62,292 nt of DNA from Streptococcus caballi DSM 19004. Lineage in GTDB: Bacteria; Bacillota; Bacilli; Lactobacillales; Streptococcaceae. Shown here piece after piece: positions 16,883 to 26,206 of this stretch. The position numbers and the translations under genes are program-made. Below the pieces are notes generated by a model. It worked only from the letters and a program-made list of their open reading frames with translations, was not told the DNA's origin and ran no database searches. The stretch lies in NCBI RefSeq assembly GCF_000379985.1, contig NZ_KB904123.1, positions 1-62,292 of the forward strand, read 5' to 3'. The first letter of the stretch is position 1, and every line of letters begins with the position of its first letter.

Positions 16883-17452
16883 TTAATTATCGGTCAGCGG
16901 AGACAAGGGAAGTCCGATTGAGGCCAAATCTTCTGCCGACACGGTCAGGTCATCAGCTACCCAATTGGACAGTACCGAGACAATGGCATTGCTCCAGAAG
17001 GAATTAGCATAGTGGGAATGTTGTCTACGTTTGTAACGTTGGTAGGCCTTGAGACGTTTGGAGACTACGGCGGTCAAGTTTGATTCAAGTTTTTGCTTGA
17101 AAATAAGTCTTAAAACCTGCGCTTCTTTTTGGGCTTCTGTCAGCAAGAAGAGCCAAGCCTGATAAGCCTGCGTTGTCAGATTGAAAGCTTTGATTCCTCT
17201 GAAAATACGTCGCACAATGTTAGATAAAATCCTATCAAAGATAGCTTCCTTGGAAGAGTAGTTGCGGTAGAAGGCATTTCTAGATACCCCAGCCTTGACA
17301 ACTAGTTCGGATATGGTGATTTGTTGGAGTGGCTTCTTTTCTAGTAGCAAGAGCAGAGCTGTCTCAATGGCTTCGCGAGTGATTTTGCGAGCCTCTTGAT
17401 TAGACTGCTGCAGATTTTGCAAGGATTTTTTAGATAATTTTTTTTCGGTCAT
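16883..17452 (-). CDS. TetR/AcrR-family transcriptional regulator
   Basis: This 189-aa regulator has the N-terminal TetR helix-turn-helix at about 25-75 (ITISELVVKAGVSRNAFYRN) and a helical ligand domain. TetR proteins usually repress a neighbour and release it on binding a small molecule. It is divergent from degV, and a perfect 8-bp-arm palindrome lies in the degV leader. I infer that degV and itself are targets. The ligand is unknown. Confidence 0.88.
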   Translation of the reverse strand: MTEKKLSKKSLQNLQQSNQEARKITREAIETALLLLLEKKPLQQITISELVVKAGVSRNAFYRNYSSKEAIFDRILSNIVRRIFRGIKAFNLTTQAYQAWLFLLTEAQKEAQVLRLIFKQKLESNLTAVVSKRLKAYQRYKRRQHSHYANSFWSNAIVSVLSNWVADDLTVSAEDLASIGLPLSPLTDN

Positions 17453-17511
17453 TACAAATCCCTCCCAACTGTTACACCCGACGGTTTTTATGAGTAAATC
17501 AAAGTTTATAA

Positions 17512-17520
17512 TGATATAAT
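17512..17520 (+). promoter_or_regulatory. Extended -10 promoter of degV
   Basis: TGATATAAT lies 54 bp before the degV ATG. A second TATAAT overlaps upstream at 17507-17512. Initiation would fall near 17527, just before the palindrome at 17536. Confidence 0.6.
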
Positions 17521-17535
17521 TTTAGGAGAAAATAC

Positions 17536-17552
17536 TTTGTTTGTCAAACAAA
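17536..17552. promoter_or_regulatory. Candidate TetR operator in the degV leader
   Basis: TTTGTTTG-T-CAAACAAA is a perfect inverted repeat with a single central base. It lies just downstream of the predicted degV start site and would block elongation or initiation if bound. The size suits a TetR dimer. Confidence 0.6.
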
Positions 17553-17573
17553 AATCAGATCGGAGACTTTACT

Positions 17574-18419
17574 ATGTCTTGGAAAATTGTTACAGATTCG
17601 GGTTGTGATTTCAGAAGTTTAGAAGATTTGTCACCTTACACGCAATTTCAGAATGTTCCTCTGACCATCCAGATTGGGTCGGAAGTTTTCATCGATGATG
17701 AAGGTCTTGATGTGGATAGGATGATGGCCAGCATGTATGCGTCGCAAAGCTCGGCCAGTTCAAGCTGTCCTAGCCCAGATTCCTTTCTAGAAGCCTACAA
17801 GGGAGCGGAGAATGTTATTGTTATCACTATCACAGGCTCTCTATCGGGCAGTCAAAATAGTGCGCAGCTAGCTAAGAATATCTTTTTAGAAGATCATCCT
17901 AACATCAACATTCACGTTATTGATTCCTTATCAGCAGGTGGTGAGATCGACTTGATTGTTTTGGAGCTCAATCGTCTGATCAAGCAAGGTTTATCTTTTG
18001 AAGAAGTGGTCGAGGCTATTACAGCTTATCAAGCTAAAACCAAGCTATTGTTTGTCTTAGCAAAAGTTGACAATTTGGTGAAGAATGGTCGTCTAAGTAA
18101 GTTAGTTGGTAAGGTAATTGGTCTGCTCAATATTCGTATGGTTGGGGAGGCTAGTGACCAGGGCACCTTGAAACTGTTGCAGAAGGCGCGCGGTCAGAAG
18201 AAGGCTGTACAGGCCAGCTTTGATGAGATGGTTAAAGCTGGCTATCAAGGCGGCCGTCTGGTTATTGCTCATGCTAACAATGAAAAAATCTGTCAGCAAA
18301 TTTCTGAGAAAATTCGCGCGCGGTTTCCGGGTGCTGATATTATTTGCCAGCCTACCTCAGGTCTTTGCAGTTTCTATGCGGAAGATGGTGGTATTTTGAT
18401 TGGCTATGAAATTGTTTAA
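17574..18419 (+). CDS. DegV-family fatty-acid-binding protein
   Basis: This 281-aa protein starts MSWKIVTDSGCD, the family hallmark, and continues with the TSxxSPSxF-like SSSCPSPDSF and an SGSQNSAQLA loop. DegV (FakB) proteins bind a fatty acid, and some present it to the kinase FakA for phosphorylation and incorporation into phospholipid. No fakA is seen nearby. I take ATG 17574 after GGAG rather than an upstream in-frame codon inside the palindrome region. It is divergent from the TetR gene. Confidence 0.88.
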   Translation: MSWKIVTDSGCDFRSLEDLSPYTQFQNVPLTIQIGSEVFIDDEGLDVDRMMASMYASQSSASSSCPSPDSFLEAYKGAENVIVITITGSLSGSQNSAQLAKNIFLEDHPNINIHVIDSLSAGGEIDLIVLELNRLIKQGLSFEEVVEAITAYQAKTKLLFVLAKVDNLVKNGRLSKLVGKVIGLLNIRMVGEASDQGTLKLLQKARGQKKAVQASFDEMVKAGYQGGRLVIAHANNEKICQQISEKIRARFPGADIICQPTSGLCSFYAEDGGILIGYEIV

Positions 18420-18423
18420 TATA

Positions 18424-18457
18424 AAAAAGGACTGAGTTGTAAAATTCAGCCCTTTTT
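18424..18457. terminator. Bidirectional terminator between degV and the YgjV-like gene
   Basis: AAAAAGG and CCTTTTT, with an inner CTGA/TCAG and one mismatch, form a stem with A/T flanks. It overlaps the last codons of the minus-strand gene. Confidence 0.7.
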
Positions 18458-18937
18458 AGCATGTTTTCGGATGGCAATTAGTGTAGTTAGAGTGATGAAA
18501 ATATCCATGAGCAGGGCTGGATAGGCTTTGATGGTAAAATCATAAAAGGCCCAGAGTAGCATATTTTCAATGATAACCCAGCGCAGCCATTGAACCTTAG
18601 AGGTTAAAAAGGTTGTCACTGTGTAGGAAATGGATGATATGATGGGTAGCATCCCAATTATTCCCAAAGTGTTGACATAGCTACCTAAGGCCACTTGAAT
18701 GACCACCAAAATGATGGTTGTCAGTAAAGAATCCCATTTCTTAATCATGAGAAGATTTCTGATAGTGGAGACAGCGATAGAAATAGCACCTGAAAAGCCA
18801 CCCAGTAAGATGTTGGCAATCATGGTGAAAAAATAATCGGCAATCTGCCAAGTTAACATGCTTTCCTTGTTTTTGGCGAAGGAAGATGTAGCTAGACAAA
18901 TAGCGCCGATTGTTGAAAATAGAAGTCCGATTGACAT
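18446..18937 (-). CDS. YgjV-like integral membrane protein
   Basis: This 163-aa protein is almost wholly hydrophobic, with about five to six membrane helices, and resembles the YgjV family of inner membrane proteins of unknown function. It begins MSIGLLFSTIGAICLATSSF. The upstream in-frame extension is the shadow of the next gene, so I use ATG 18937, which overlaps the stop of the upstream gene by about one codon. That overlap suggests co-translation with 18939-19520. Confidence 0.65.
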   Translation of the reverse strand: MSIGLLFSTIGAICLATSSFAKNKESMLTWQIADYFFTMIANILLGGFSGAISIAVSTIRNLLMIKKWDSLLTTIILVVIQVALGSYVNTLGIIGMLPIISSISYTVTTFLTSKVQWLRWVIIENMLLWAFYDFTIKAYPALLMDIFITLTTLIAIRKHAKKG

Positions 18938-18938
18938 C

Positions 18939-19520
18939 TTATTGACCGCTGACTTCAGAATAATTAGTGCTAGTATCTGCTGTTTGCGACGCATAGGTTG
19001 CATTCGCTTCGGCACTGTAGCTGCTGACACTTGATTGAGCAGCAGTTTGATTAATAGCCTCTTGAACAGCATTTAGCCTGTTTTGTAACTCATTTTTCTT
19101 AGCTTCATTTGTCAAAGTATCAACCATAGTTTGAGCTTGTTCAACTTTAGTAGTGTTTTGATCTGCCTCTGCTTCACTGACAGCCCGTTCAGCTGTTTCT
19201 TGATTACCAACCTCGGTTGCTACTGCCTCAAGTCGAGTTTGCAATTCTTTTTTCTTGCTATCATCTTTGAGTTTATCAACAATTTCTTGTGTCAATGTAA
19301 GTGCTTTACGAGAAGGATTAGCTTCTAGGTCAGACAACAGAGCTTCTGCGTGGACCACTAGGTCTTCACTTGAATCTGAAGAAGATGAGCTTTGTTGTGT
19401 CTTGGTTACTGGTGACGATTCTGTTGTCTTGTGACCAAAGACGAAGTAGGTTCCGCCGGCAACAGCAATTAGGATAATACTAAGAATTAAATAAGCTATT
19501 TCGCTTTTTGAAGTTTTCAT
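18939..19520 (-). CDS. Membrane-anchored extracytoplasmic coiled-coil protein (unassigned)
   Basis: I do not recognise a named family. The 193-aa protein has a short cytoplasmic N-terminus, one membrane helix (about 7-29) and a Ser-rich linker. Two homologous helical repeats end in KKELQTRLEAVATE and KKNELQNRLNAVQEAI, and the tail is Ser/Thr/Ala-rich. The same N-in/C-out plan is seen in its upstream neighbour (19608-20417) and, in outline, in MapZ at 56696. It is probably co-transcribed with the neighbour and the YgjV-like gene. The coil-plus-disordered-tail design suggests a wall-spanning role; that is inference. Confidence 0.65.
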   Translation of the reverse strand: MKTSKSEIAYLILSIILIAVAGGTYFVFGHKTTESSPVTKTQQSSSSSDSSEDLVVHAEALLSDLEANPSRKALTLTQEIVDKLKDDSKKKELQTRLEAVATEVGNQETAERAVSEAEADQNTTKVEQAQTMVDTLTNEAKKNELQNRLNAVQEAINQTAAQSSVSSYSAEANATYASQTADTSTNYSEVSGQ

Positions 19521-19607
19521 CTAGGCTCCTTTTTTATTTATCTATAAAATAAAATCATCTTACCTATTATAACGTGATTTAAGGAGAAATGAAACAGAAA
19601 AGTGAAA

Positions 19608-20417
19608 TTATTCATTAGAATCAGTGGTAGGTACTTGGTTACTGTTATTATTACCTGAAGCAGGAGTTGGTATATCTGATGTACCACTATTGTTATTAGG
19701 CACTTCAGAAGGTGGAACGGGTGTTGTTTGATTAGAGCTACTTGGTGTAGGTACTGCTGATGGCTGGTTTACTTGATTGTTCTGAGCTTGGCTAGGTGTG
19801 GCAGGAGCAGCGGGTTGGTAATAAGGAACAGAGTTATCATCATCAGATGTATCATCGCTAGATTGGTAATAGCTTGAATCACTTGTAGCGCTTGCTTCAG
19901 TATAATCCGGTGATGCTTGTATTTGAGCATTTAGGGCTTGAGCCTCTAAAATAGCTTTCACGGTGTCGATGCGAGCCTGAAAGGCATCCTTTTTATCTTT
20001 CGTTTTAACCTTATTAATGCTATCTTGAGCAGCAGTCAGATTAGCATTGTTCTGCTCCTCTTCCAGTTTTTTTACAGCTGTTTCAGCTGATTTGATAGCC
20101 TTTTCTTCGGCTTTTTTTTCGGCAAGCTTGATTTTGATTTCATCTAACTTATTTCGCAATTTTTTCTTTTTATCTGAATCAGGAAGCTTGTTAAATTCTT
20201 TGTCAATAGCATTAATAGCAGATTCTGTCGGATTTTTCTCGATGTTGGTCAGTTCTTTTTCAAGCTTAGACCAGCTAACTTGTTGAACACTATGAGTTGC
20301 TTTTCTTTCCTTACTGCCTAATTTGGTACTTCCAAAATTAAAAAAGATAATTGTTGCACAAAGAAGCAATAGTACACTTGCAAGAAGGGCCCAGAGTTCT
20401 TTTTTTTCCAGTTTCAT
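19608..20417 (-). CDS. Membrane-anchored extracytoplasmic coiled-coil protein with Asn/Ser/Pro tail (unassigned)
   Basis: The 269-aa protein starts MKLEKKELWALLA and has one membrane helix at about 9-29. Lys/Glu-rich helical repeats follow (DKKKKLRNKLDEIKIKL and DKKDAFQARIDTVKAIL). Residues from about 170 to the end are disordered and rich in Ser, Asn, Pro, Gln and Thr, without LPXTG. The repeat endings resemble those of 18939-19520, so the two look like diverged paralogues. I take ATG 20417 after GGGAGA. The function is unknown; a link to the cell wall or division site is a guess from architecture. Confidence 0.65.
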   Translation of the reverse strand: MKLEKKELWALLASVLLLLCATIIFFNFGSTKLGSKERKATHSVQQVSWSKLEKELTNIEKNPTESAINAIDKEFNKLPDSDKKKKLRNKLDEIKIKLAEKKAEEKAIKSAETAVKKLEEEQNNANLTAAQDSINKVKTKDKKDAFQARIDTVKAILEAQALNAQIQASPDYTEASATSDSSYYQSSDDTSDDDNSVPYYQPAAPATPSQAQNNQVNQPSAVPTPSSSNQTTPVPPSEVPNNNSGTSDIPTPASGNNNSNQVPTTDSNE

Positions 20418-20645
20418 AATCTCTCCCAATGTTAGTTAATTTTTATCATTATATCATAAAATAGAGATTGTTTTATGGGATTTTCCTAATTTTATCCAAT
20501 AATTGTTGTTGAAAATAGTTTCACAGCGTAGGACTGAAAGAAGCAAGCTTTGCTTATAGTCCGTGTTAGCGTTACTTTAAGGCTTTTTTAATCTATAATC
20601 TGATGCCTCTATAAAAATAGCGGCTACTTAAAAAATGGAATTTAG

Positions 20646-20888
20646 ATGTTATTAAGAGTTGTAGCTGATACTGATTGCTACCTAGCCGAGGAGCTGGTTG
20701 ACTGCCACAAAAAGACTGCTCATTTTGAGCGTAAAATTCGCAAGAGTCAAATTGAAGGTAAACGTATGAATAAAGGTGAATGCACTCCACTTGCTGGTAT
20801 CAATTTCATTGATTTAATCACCCCCTGCACGAATATTACTAATCATGCTATGAACTTAGCAGAGAAGGTTCTTGAAAATATGATTTAA
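20646..20888 (+). pseudogene. C-terminal relic of a Na/Pi-cotransporter (PhoU-like domain)
   Basis: The 80-codon open stretch encodes FERKIRKSQIEGKRMNKGEC followed by an AGINFIDLITPCTNITNHAMNLAE segment. This matches the PhoU-like tail of Na/Pi cotransporter family II proteins, where a glutamate helix is followed by INxGxC, FxD and NxxxHxxNxAE. The transporter domain (over 400 residues) is absent and no ribosome site is visible. I read it as a decayed remnant. Confidence 0.7.
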
Positions 20889-20932
20889 TAGAGGGACCTT
20901 GCAATTTGAAAGGATTTCTTTATTTTTGAGTT

Positions 20933-20974
20933 TTGGTATAGACCGTTTACAAAGAAGATCAATAAGCGTATAAT
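20933..20974 (+). promoter_or_regulatory. nagA promoter with candidate NagR (GntR-type) site
   Basis: TTTACA (20946-20951) and TATAAT (20969-20974) have a 17-bp spacer. TTGGTATAGACCG (20933-20945) directly abuts the -35 box and resembles the dre-type GGTATAGACC sites bound by NagR/DasR regulators of amino-sugar genes. Control by glucosamine-6-phosphate is therefore likely. Confidence 0.65.
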
Positions 20975-21002
20975 GGAGACGAGAAAATACGGAGGCTAAG
21001 AC

Positions 21003-22151
21003 ATGAAACAATTTGTAAAAGCAGACAAATTTTACTATCCGACAGAGACTAAAGAAGGCGGCTACTTGGCTTTGATTGATGGACGTTTTGGACAATGGCA
21101 GAGTCATGTGCCAGATGGAGCGGATGTTCTTGATTATTCAGGCTACCAAATTGCGCCTGGGTTGGTAGATACTCACATTCACGGCTATGCTGGTCACGAT
21201 GTCATGGATTGTGACCCAGAGGGGATTTTAAAAATGAGTCAGGGTCTGCTCTCAACTGGTGTGACATCATTTCTCCCAACGACACTCACGTCCTCATTTG
21301 AACAGCTAGCAGAGGCTTCGGCAGTGGTTGCGGCAGTTGCTGGGACTGAGAAAGGTGCTAAAATCCGTGGTATCTATTTTGAGGGACCTTATTTTACTGA
21401 AAAGTACAAAGGAGCTCAAAATGCTTCTTACATGAAAAATCCTAGTTTGGAAGAATTCAATGTCTGGCAAAATGCGGCGCAAGGTCTTATCAAAAAAATC
21501 GCGCTAGCTCCTGAGCGTGAAGGGGTCGCAGACTTCGTCTCAACCCTGACAGCGCAAGGTGTGACGGTGGCGCTTGGTCATTCTAACGCAACCTATGACG
21601 AAGCTAAGGCCGCTGTTCAAGCAGGTGCTTCGGTCTGGGTGCACGCCTATAATGGCATGCGCGAACTTAATCACCGCGAACCTGGTATGGTGGGAGCAGT
21701 CTACAATCTTCCTAACACCTATGCTGAGCTGATTTGTGACGGTCACCATGTTTCACCTGTGGCATGCGATATTCTCATGCAGCAAAAGGGGCACGACCAT
21801 GTGGCTATGATTACCGACTGTATGGCAGCTGGTGGTCAGCCAGATGGCGACTATATGCTGGGTGAATTTTCGGTGCTTGTAGAAAATGGTACAGCTAGGC
21901 TCAAGGATGGGGGAAATTTAGCTGGTTCAATTCTCAAACTAAAAGATGGGCTTAAAAATGTTGTTACTTGGGGGATTGCTAGTCCAGAGGAGGCTGTGCG
22001 CATGGTCAGTCTTGTTCCAGCTGTTTCAGTAGGTGTTGATGATGTCTGCGGACAAATCAAAGGTGGCTATGCAGCAGATTTTATCGTTTTGGACGAAGAG
22101 CTCAACCTAGTGGCAACATATCTGGATGGACAAAAGGTCTGGGAAGGGTAA
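21003..22151 (+). CDS. nagA: N-acetylglucosamine-6-phosphate deacetylase
   Basis: NagA converts GlcNAc-6-P to glucosamine-6-P and acetate, feeding wall synthesis or glycolysis. The 382-aa amidohydrolase has DTHIHG near 57-62, the metal-ligand Glu in YFEGPYF, HSNAT and VHAYNGM, and the catalytic Asp in MITDCMAAGG. A strong CGGAGG precedes the ATG. It appears to be a single-gene unit with a GntR-type operator at its promoter. Confidence 0.96.
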   Translation: MKQFVKADKFYYPTETKEGGYLALIDGRFGQWQSHVPDGADVLDYSGYQIAPGLVDTHIHGYAGHDVMDCDPEGILKMSQGLLSTGVTSFLPTTLTSSFEQLAEASAVVAAVAGTEKGAKIRGIYFEGPYFTEKYKGAQNASYMKNPSLEEFNVWQNAAQGLIKKIALAPEREGVADFVSTLTAQGVTVALGHSNATYDEAKAAVQAGASVWVHAYNGMRELNHREPGMVGAVYNLPNTYAELICDGHHVSPVACDILMQQKGHDHVAMITDCMAAGGQPDGDYMLGEFSVLVENGTARLKDGGNLAGSILKLKDGLKNVVTWGIASPEEAVRMVSLVPAVSVGVDDVCGQIKGGYAADFIVLDEELNLVATYLDGQKVWEG

Positions 22152-22179
22152 ATTCTGATTTTTCCTAGACATTCAAATG

Positions 22180-22194
22180 CATTTGTGCTAAAAT
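22180..22194 (+). promoter_or_regulatory. glyQS promoter
   Basis: The extended -10 TGCTAAAAT (22186-22194) places the transcript start near 22201, at the head of the T-box leader. Confidence 0.6.
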
Positions 22195-22200
22195 AATCGT

Positions 22201-22405
22201 CAAGAAAGAATATTATTTCTAACCTTCTCTCAAGCGAGTTCGAGATAGTGGGAGTCGAACAGAGATGAGAAGTAATTGGCGCTTTCTCTTGATAGATTAT
22301 CAAGTACAATCAGATAAAATGAAGTAATAAATTAGGGTGGAACCGCGTTTCAGACGCCCCTATGTCAGTTGGCATGGGAGCGAAGAAGACGGGGTTCTTT
22401 TGATT
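22201..22405 (+). ncRNA. Glycyl T-box riboswitch
   Basis: The leader contains the T-box core AGGGTGGAACCGCG at 22334-22347. A specifier candidate GGC (Gly) lies at 22278-22280 after an AGTA bulge. A terminator stem can form between GAACCGCGT and ACGGGGTTC before TTTT near 22402. Uncharged tRNA-Gly should stabilise the antiterminator and switch on glyQS. Confidence 0.92.
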
Positions 22406-22447
22406 TCCCAGCGTCAGCTATTTTACAAAAATAAAAAAGGAGTTTAT

Positions 22448-23365
22448 ATGTCTAAAAAACTAACCTTCCAAGAGATTATCTTGACATTGCAACAATACTG
22501 GAATGACAAGGGTTGCATGCTGATGCAGGCTTACGATAATGAAAAAGGTGCTGGTACTATGAGTCCCTACACTTTCCTGCGCGCAATCGGTCCTGAGCCA
22601 TGGAATGCAGCTTATGTTGAGCCATCACGTCGTCCTGCTGATGGCCGTTACGGTGAAAATCCTAACCGTCTTTACCAACACCACCAATTCCAAGTTGTCA
22701 TGAAACCATCTCCATCTAACATCCAAGAACTTTACCTTGAATCATTGGAAAAATTGGGCATCAATTCGCTTGAACACGATATTCGCTTTGTTGAGGATAA
22801 CTGGGAAAATCCGTCAACTGGTTCAGCTGGTCTTGGTTGGGAAGTTTGGCTCGATGGTATGGAAATCACGCAGTTCACCTACTTCCAACAGGTCGGAGGT
22901 TTGGCAACCAACCCTGTCACAGCTGAGGTGACTTATGGTTTAGAACGTTTGGCGTCTTATATTCAAGAGGTGGATTCTGTCTACGACATTGAGTGGGCAC
23001 CGGGTGTTAAATACGGTGAAATCTTCTTGCAGCCAGAATATGAACATTCAAAATACAGCTTTGAAGTGTCTGACCAAGATATGCTGCTTGAGAACTTCGA
23101 AAAATTTGAAAAAGAAGCAGAGCGAGCTTTAGAATTAGGTCTGGTTCATCCAGCTTATGACTATGTTCTCAAATGTTCACATACCTTTAACCTGCTTGAT
23201 GCACGCGGTGCGGTTTCAGTAACAGAGCGTGCTGGTTATATTGCTCGTATCCGTAATCTTGCTCGTGTTGTAGCCAAAACTTTCGTTGCAGAACGCAAGA
23301 AACTCGGCTATCCACTCTTGGACGAAACGACACGGGCAAAATTGTTGTCTCAAGAGCAAGAATAA
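22448..23365 (+). CDS. glyQ: Glycyl-tRNA synthetase alpha subunit
   Basis: This is the catalytic subunit of the alpha2beta2 bacterial GlyRS (305 aa), charging tRNA-Gly. The [14 protein letters not shown] start and the [16 protein letters not shown] motif are diagnostic. The start is ATG 22448 after AAAGGAG; the open frame upstream is part of the T-box leader. It is followed after 210 bp by glyS. Confidence 0.97.
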   Translation: MSKKLTFQEIILTLQQYWNDKGCMLMQAYDNEKGAGTMSPYTFLRAIGPEPWNAAYVEPSRRPADGRYGENPNRLYQHHQFQVVMKPSPSNIQELYLESLEKLGINSLEHDIRFVEDNWENPSTGSAGLGWEVWLDGMEITQFTYFQQVGGLATNPVTAEVTYGLERLASYIQEVDSVYDIEWAPGVKYGEIFLQPEYEHSKYSFEVSDQDMLLENFEKFEKEAERALELGLVHPAYDYVLKCSHTFNLLDARGAVSVTERAGYIARIRNLARVVAKTFVAERKKLGYPLLDETTRAKLLSQEQE

Positions 23366-23575
23366 TAGTATATGACAACGATAGAGCAAATGGAGTGAGC
23401 CTACACTAGATCATTACCGCATATAACAGTATCATAAGCATTGCTCCTGACAACACGAGGAAACTAGCAAGACTTTAGAATCGACATGGTAGCAATGGAA
23501 TACTAAAAGCAGTCGCTTATGTCCCCACTGCATAAGGTAATGACTACAAAGAAAGTAATTCTCGGAGAAATAAAC

Positions 23576-25612
23576 ATGACAAAAAATTTACTCGTAGAAC
23601 TTGGTCTGGAAGAACTACCAGCCTATGTAGTTACACCAAGTGAACAACAATTGGGTCAACAGATGGCAGACTTTTTGAAGGAAAATCGTTTGTCTTTTGA
23701 TACCATTCAAACTTTTTCAACGCCACGTCGTTTGGCAGTGCGTGTGATTGGACTTGCTGACCAGCAGACAGATCTGACTGAAGATTTTAAAGGGCCTTCT
23801 AAGAAGATTGCTTTGGACGCTGAAGGTCATTTCTCAAAAGCAGCGCAAGGCTTTGTTCGTGGTAAAGGCTTGACTGTTGACGATATCGAATTTCGCGAAG
23901 TCAAAGGCGAAGAATACGTTTACGTGACTAAACATGAAGCAGGAAAGCCAGCTCGCGAAGTGCTTGCAGGTATTCCAGAAGTGCTTGCCAGTATGACATT
24001 CCCAGTCAGCATGCACTGGGCTGGCAACAGCTTTGAGTACATCCGTCCTGTCCACACCTTGACCGTTCTTCTCGATGATGAGGCTTTGGATATGGATTTC
24101 TTGGACATTCATTCTGGTCGCATCAGCCGCGGACACCGTTTCCTTGGTCAGGAAACAGAGATTGCTAGTGCAGATAGCTATGAAGATGATTTGCGTAAAG
24201 TCTTTGTCATTGCAGATGCCAAAGAACGTGAAGCGCTGATCGTTGAGCAAATCAAGGCTATCGAAAAAGAGCAGAACGTTGTCGTAGACATTGATGCAGA
24301 GCTCCTTAATGAAGTACTCAACTTGGTTGAGTACCCAACTGCCTTCATGGGTTCTTTTGACACCAAATACCTTGAAGTACCTGAAGAAGTTTTGGTGACT
24401 TCTATGAAAAATCACCAGCGTTACTTTGTTGTCCGTGATTTGAATGGCAAGCTGAAACCAAACTTTATCTCAGTCCGTAATGGTAACGCAGAATACTTGG
24501 AAAATGTTATCAAAGGGAACGAAAAAGTTCTTGTTGCCCGCCTTGAAGACGGTGAATTCTTCTGGCGTGAAGACCAAAAGCTTAAAATTGCTGACCTGGT
24601 AGCTAAACTCGACCACGTCACCTTCCATGAAAAAATTGGTTCACTTTCTGAACATATGGAACGCAGCCGTGTTATCGCCAAGTATTTGTCAGAAAAAGCT
24701 GGTCTTTCTGCTGATGAAGCGGCATCTCTTGACCGTGCCGCTCAAATCTACAAATTTGACCTTTTAACTGGTATGGTGGGTGAATTTGATGAACTGCAAG
24801 GGATCATGGGTGAAAAATATGCTCTCTTAGCTGGTGAAGATGCGGCCGTTGCAGCGGCTATTCGTGAGCACTATTTGCCGAATTCAGCTGATGGAGATCT
24901 CCCAGAGACCAAGGTAGGGGCTGTTTTGGCTTTGGCGGATAAATTGGATACGCTGTTGAGTTTCTTCTCAGTTGGTCTCATTCCGTCAGGTTCAAATGAC
25001 CCTTATGCGCTTCGTCGCGCGACTCAAGGAATTGTTCGTATCCTAGATGCTTTTGGTTGGCATATTCCAATGGATGAGCTTATTAATAGCCTATATGCTT
25101 TAAGTTTTGACAGTTTGACTTATGATAATAAGGTTGATGTTATCAATTTCATTAAGGCACGCGTGGATAAGATGATGGGCAAAACACCTAAGGATATCAA
25201 AGAAGCAGTCTTATCAGGTTCCACATTTGTCGTGCCAGATATGTTGGCAGCAGCAGAAGCGCTTGTAAAATCTGCTAAAGCTGACAATTACAAACCAGCG
25301 GTTGAATCCTTATCACGCGTCTTCAATTTGGCTGAAAAAGCTGACGCTGATGTGTCAGTTAACAGTAATCTCTTTGAAAATGATCAAGAAAAGGCTTTGT
25401 TTGACACTGTTTCAGCTCTTGAACTCAAAGGTACAAAAGCAGAACAACTTGCACAGCTATTTGCCCTTAGCCCAGTCATTGATGCCTTCTTTGACAATAC
25501 CATGGTCATGACTGAAGATGAGAAAGTCAAAAATAATCGCTTAGCTATTCTCGTAACTCTAACCGATAAGGCTAAAACGGTTGCAGCTTTTAACAAGCTG
25601 AATACTAAGTGA
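23576..25612 (+). CDS. glyS: Glycyl-tRNA synthetase beta subunit
   Basis: The 678-aa beta subunit supplies tRNA recognition, with an HD-like domain and a C-terminal anticodon-binding domain. [18 protein letters not shown] is the family start. I use ATG 23576 after GGAG rather than an earlier in-frame codon. The 210 bp between glyQ and glyS hold no visible gene or terminator, so both are probably on the T-box transcript. A YciI-type relic begins at its stop codon. Confidence 0.97.
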   Translation: MTKNLLVELGLEELPAYVVTPSEQQLGQQMADFLKENRLSFDTIQTFSTPRRLAVRVIGLADQQTDLTEDFKGPSKKIALDAEGHFSKAAQGFVRGKGLTVDDIEFREVKGEEYVYVTKHEAGKPAREVLAGIPEVLASMTFPVSMHWAGNSFEYIRPVHTLTVLLDDEALDMDFLDIHSGRISRGHRFLGQETEIASADSYEDDLRKVFVIADAKEREALIVEQIKAIEKEQNVVVDIDAELLNEVLNLVEYPTAFMGSFDTKYLEVPEEVLVTSMKNHQRYFVVRDLNGKLKPNFISVRNGNAEYLENVIKGNEKVLVARLEDGEFFWREDQKLKIADLVAKLDHVTFHEKIGSLSEHMERSRVIAKYLSEKAGLSADEAASLDRAAQIYKFDLLTGMVGEFDELQGIMGEKYALLAGEDAAVAAAIREHYLPNSADGDLPETKVGAVLALADKLDTLLSFFSVGLIPSGSNDPYALRRATQGIVRILDAFGWHIPMDELINSLYALSFDSLTYDNKVDVINFIKARVDKMMGKTPKDIKEAVLSGSTFVVPDMLAAAEALVKSAKADNYKPAVESLSRVFNLAEKADADVSVNSNLFENDQEKALFDTVSALELKGTKAEQLAQLFALSPVIDAFFDNTMVMTEDEKVKNNRLAILVTLTDKAKTVAAFNKLNTK

Positions 25613-25925
25613 GAAAACTTATAATATATATCGTTAATCTAACTTACACTAAACAACTTGAGGTTGTGGAAGAATATTTACCAAAACATATTTGATTTTT
25701 AGAGAAATATTATGCATCTAGGAACTTTATCTGTTATGGGAGAAAAGTCCACGGACAGGTGATATTATCCTCTGCTATGCGGAAACGAGAGAGAACTTGG
25801 ATAAGATGATAGCAGATGATTCTTTTTTCAAAAATCAAGTAGCTAGCTATGAGGTAACAGAGTTCTTTCCAACAAAGTATGCAACTGATTTTAAACCATT
25901 TATTAACTCAATAAAGAAAGGAGAC
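25609..25925 (+). pseudogene. YciI-family protein relic
   Basis: From GTG 25609, overlapping the glyS stop, the frame reads IIYIVNLTYTKQLEVVEEYL and then hits TGA after PKHI. It resumes as [18 protein letters not shown] and shifts frame near 25790 to [20 protein letters not shown] and [13 protein letters not shown]. These are the successive blocks of a YciI-like protein of about 100 aa. One in-frame stop and one frameshift make it non-functional. The ynzC start follows within its end. Confidence 0.85.
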
Positions 25926-25931
25926 TTTCTA

Positions 25932-26189
25932 ATGGAACCTAAAAAAATCGCTCGTATCAATGAGCTTGCTAAAAAGAAAAAAACAGTTGGTTTGACCAGT
26001 GAAGAGAAGGTTGAGCAAGCGAAACTTCGCGAAGAATACATTGAAGGTTACCGTCGCTCTGTTCGACACCATATCGCAGGCATTAAGATTGTCGACGAAG
26101 AAGGAAATGATGTAACACCAGAAAAACTCAAACAATTGCAACGTGAAAGAGGATTGCACGGCAGAAGCCTTGATGATCCAAATTCGTGA
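25932..26189 (+). CDS. YnzC/DUF896-family protein
   Basis: This 85-aa cytoplasmic protein starts [17 protein letters not shown] and contains [22 protein letters not shown], the DUF896 signature. B. subtilis YnzC is a small helical protein with suggested links to the SOS response, but its function is not settled. ATG 25932 follows AAAGGAG. The longer upstream reading frame is the tail of the YciI relic. Confidence 0.88.
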   Translation: MEPKKIARINELAKKKKTVGLTSEEKVEQAKLREEYIEGYRRSVRHHIAGIKIVDEEGNDVTPEKLKQLQRERGLHGRSLDDPNS

Positions 26190-26206
26190 TTTTCCTGAAG
26201 ACGAAT

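Larger units (their letters stand above)
20430..21002. other. Intergenic region holding a gene relic and the nagA promoter
   Basis: It contains an imperfect hairpin (about 20530-20561, outer GGACT/AGTCC), a phosphate-cotransporter relic (20646-20888) and the nagA control region (20933-20974). Confidence 0.6.

Noticed and set aside
20530..20561. Imperfect hairpin (GGACT...AGTCC) as a BOX- or RUP-like repeat element
   Set aside because: It occurs once in the window and does not match a repeat family I can name.
22337..22447. Reading glyQ with a 37-residue N-terminal extension
   Set aside because: That stretch is the T-box antiterminator/terminator. The real start at 22448 has AAAGGAG and matches family N-termini.
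25797..25931. Reading the DUF896 protein with a 45-residue N-terminal extension
   Set aside because: These codons are the tail of the YciI relic. ATG 25932 has a proper ribosome site and the family start.
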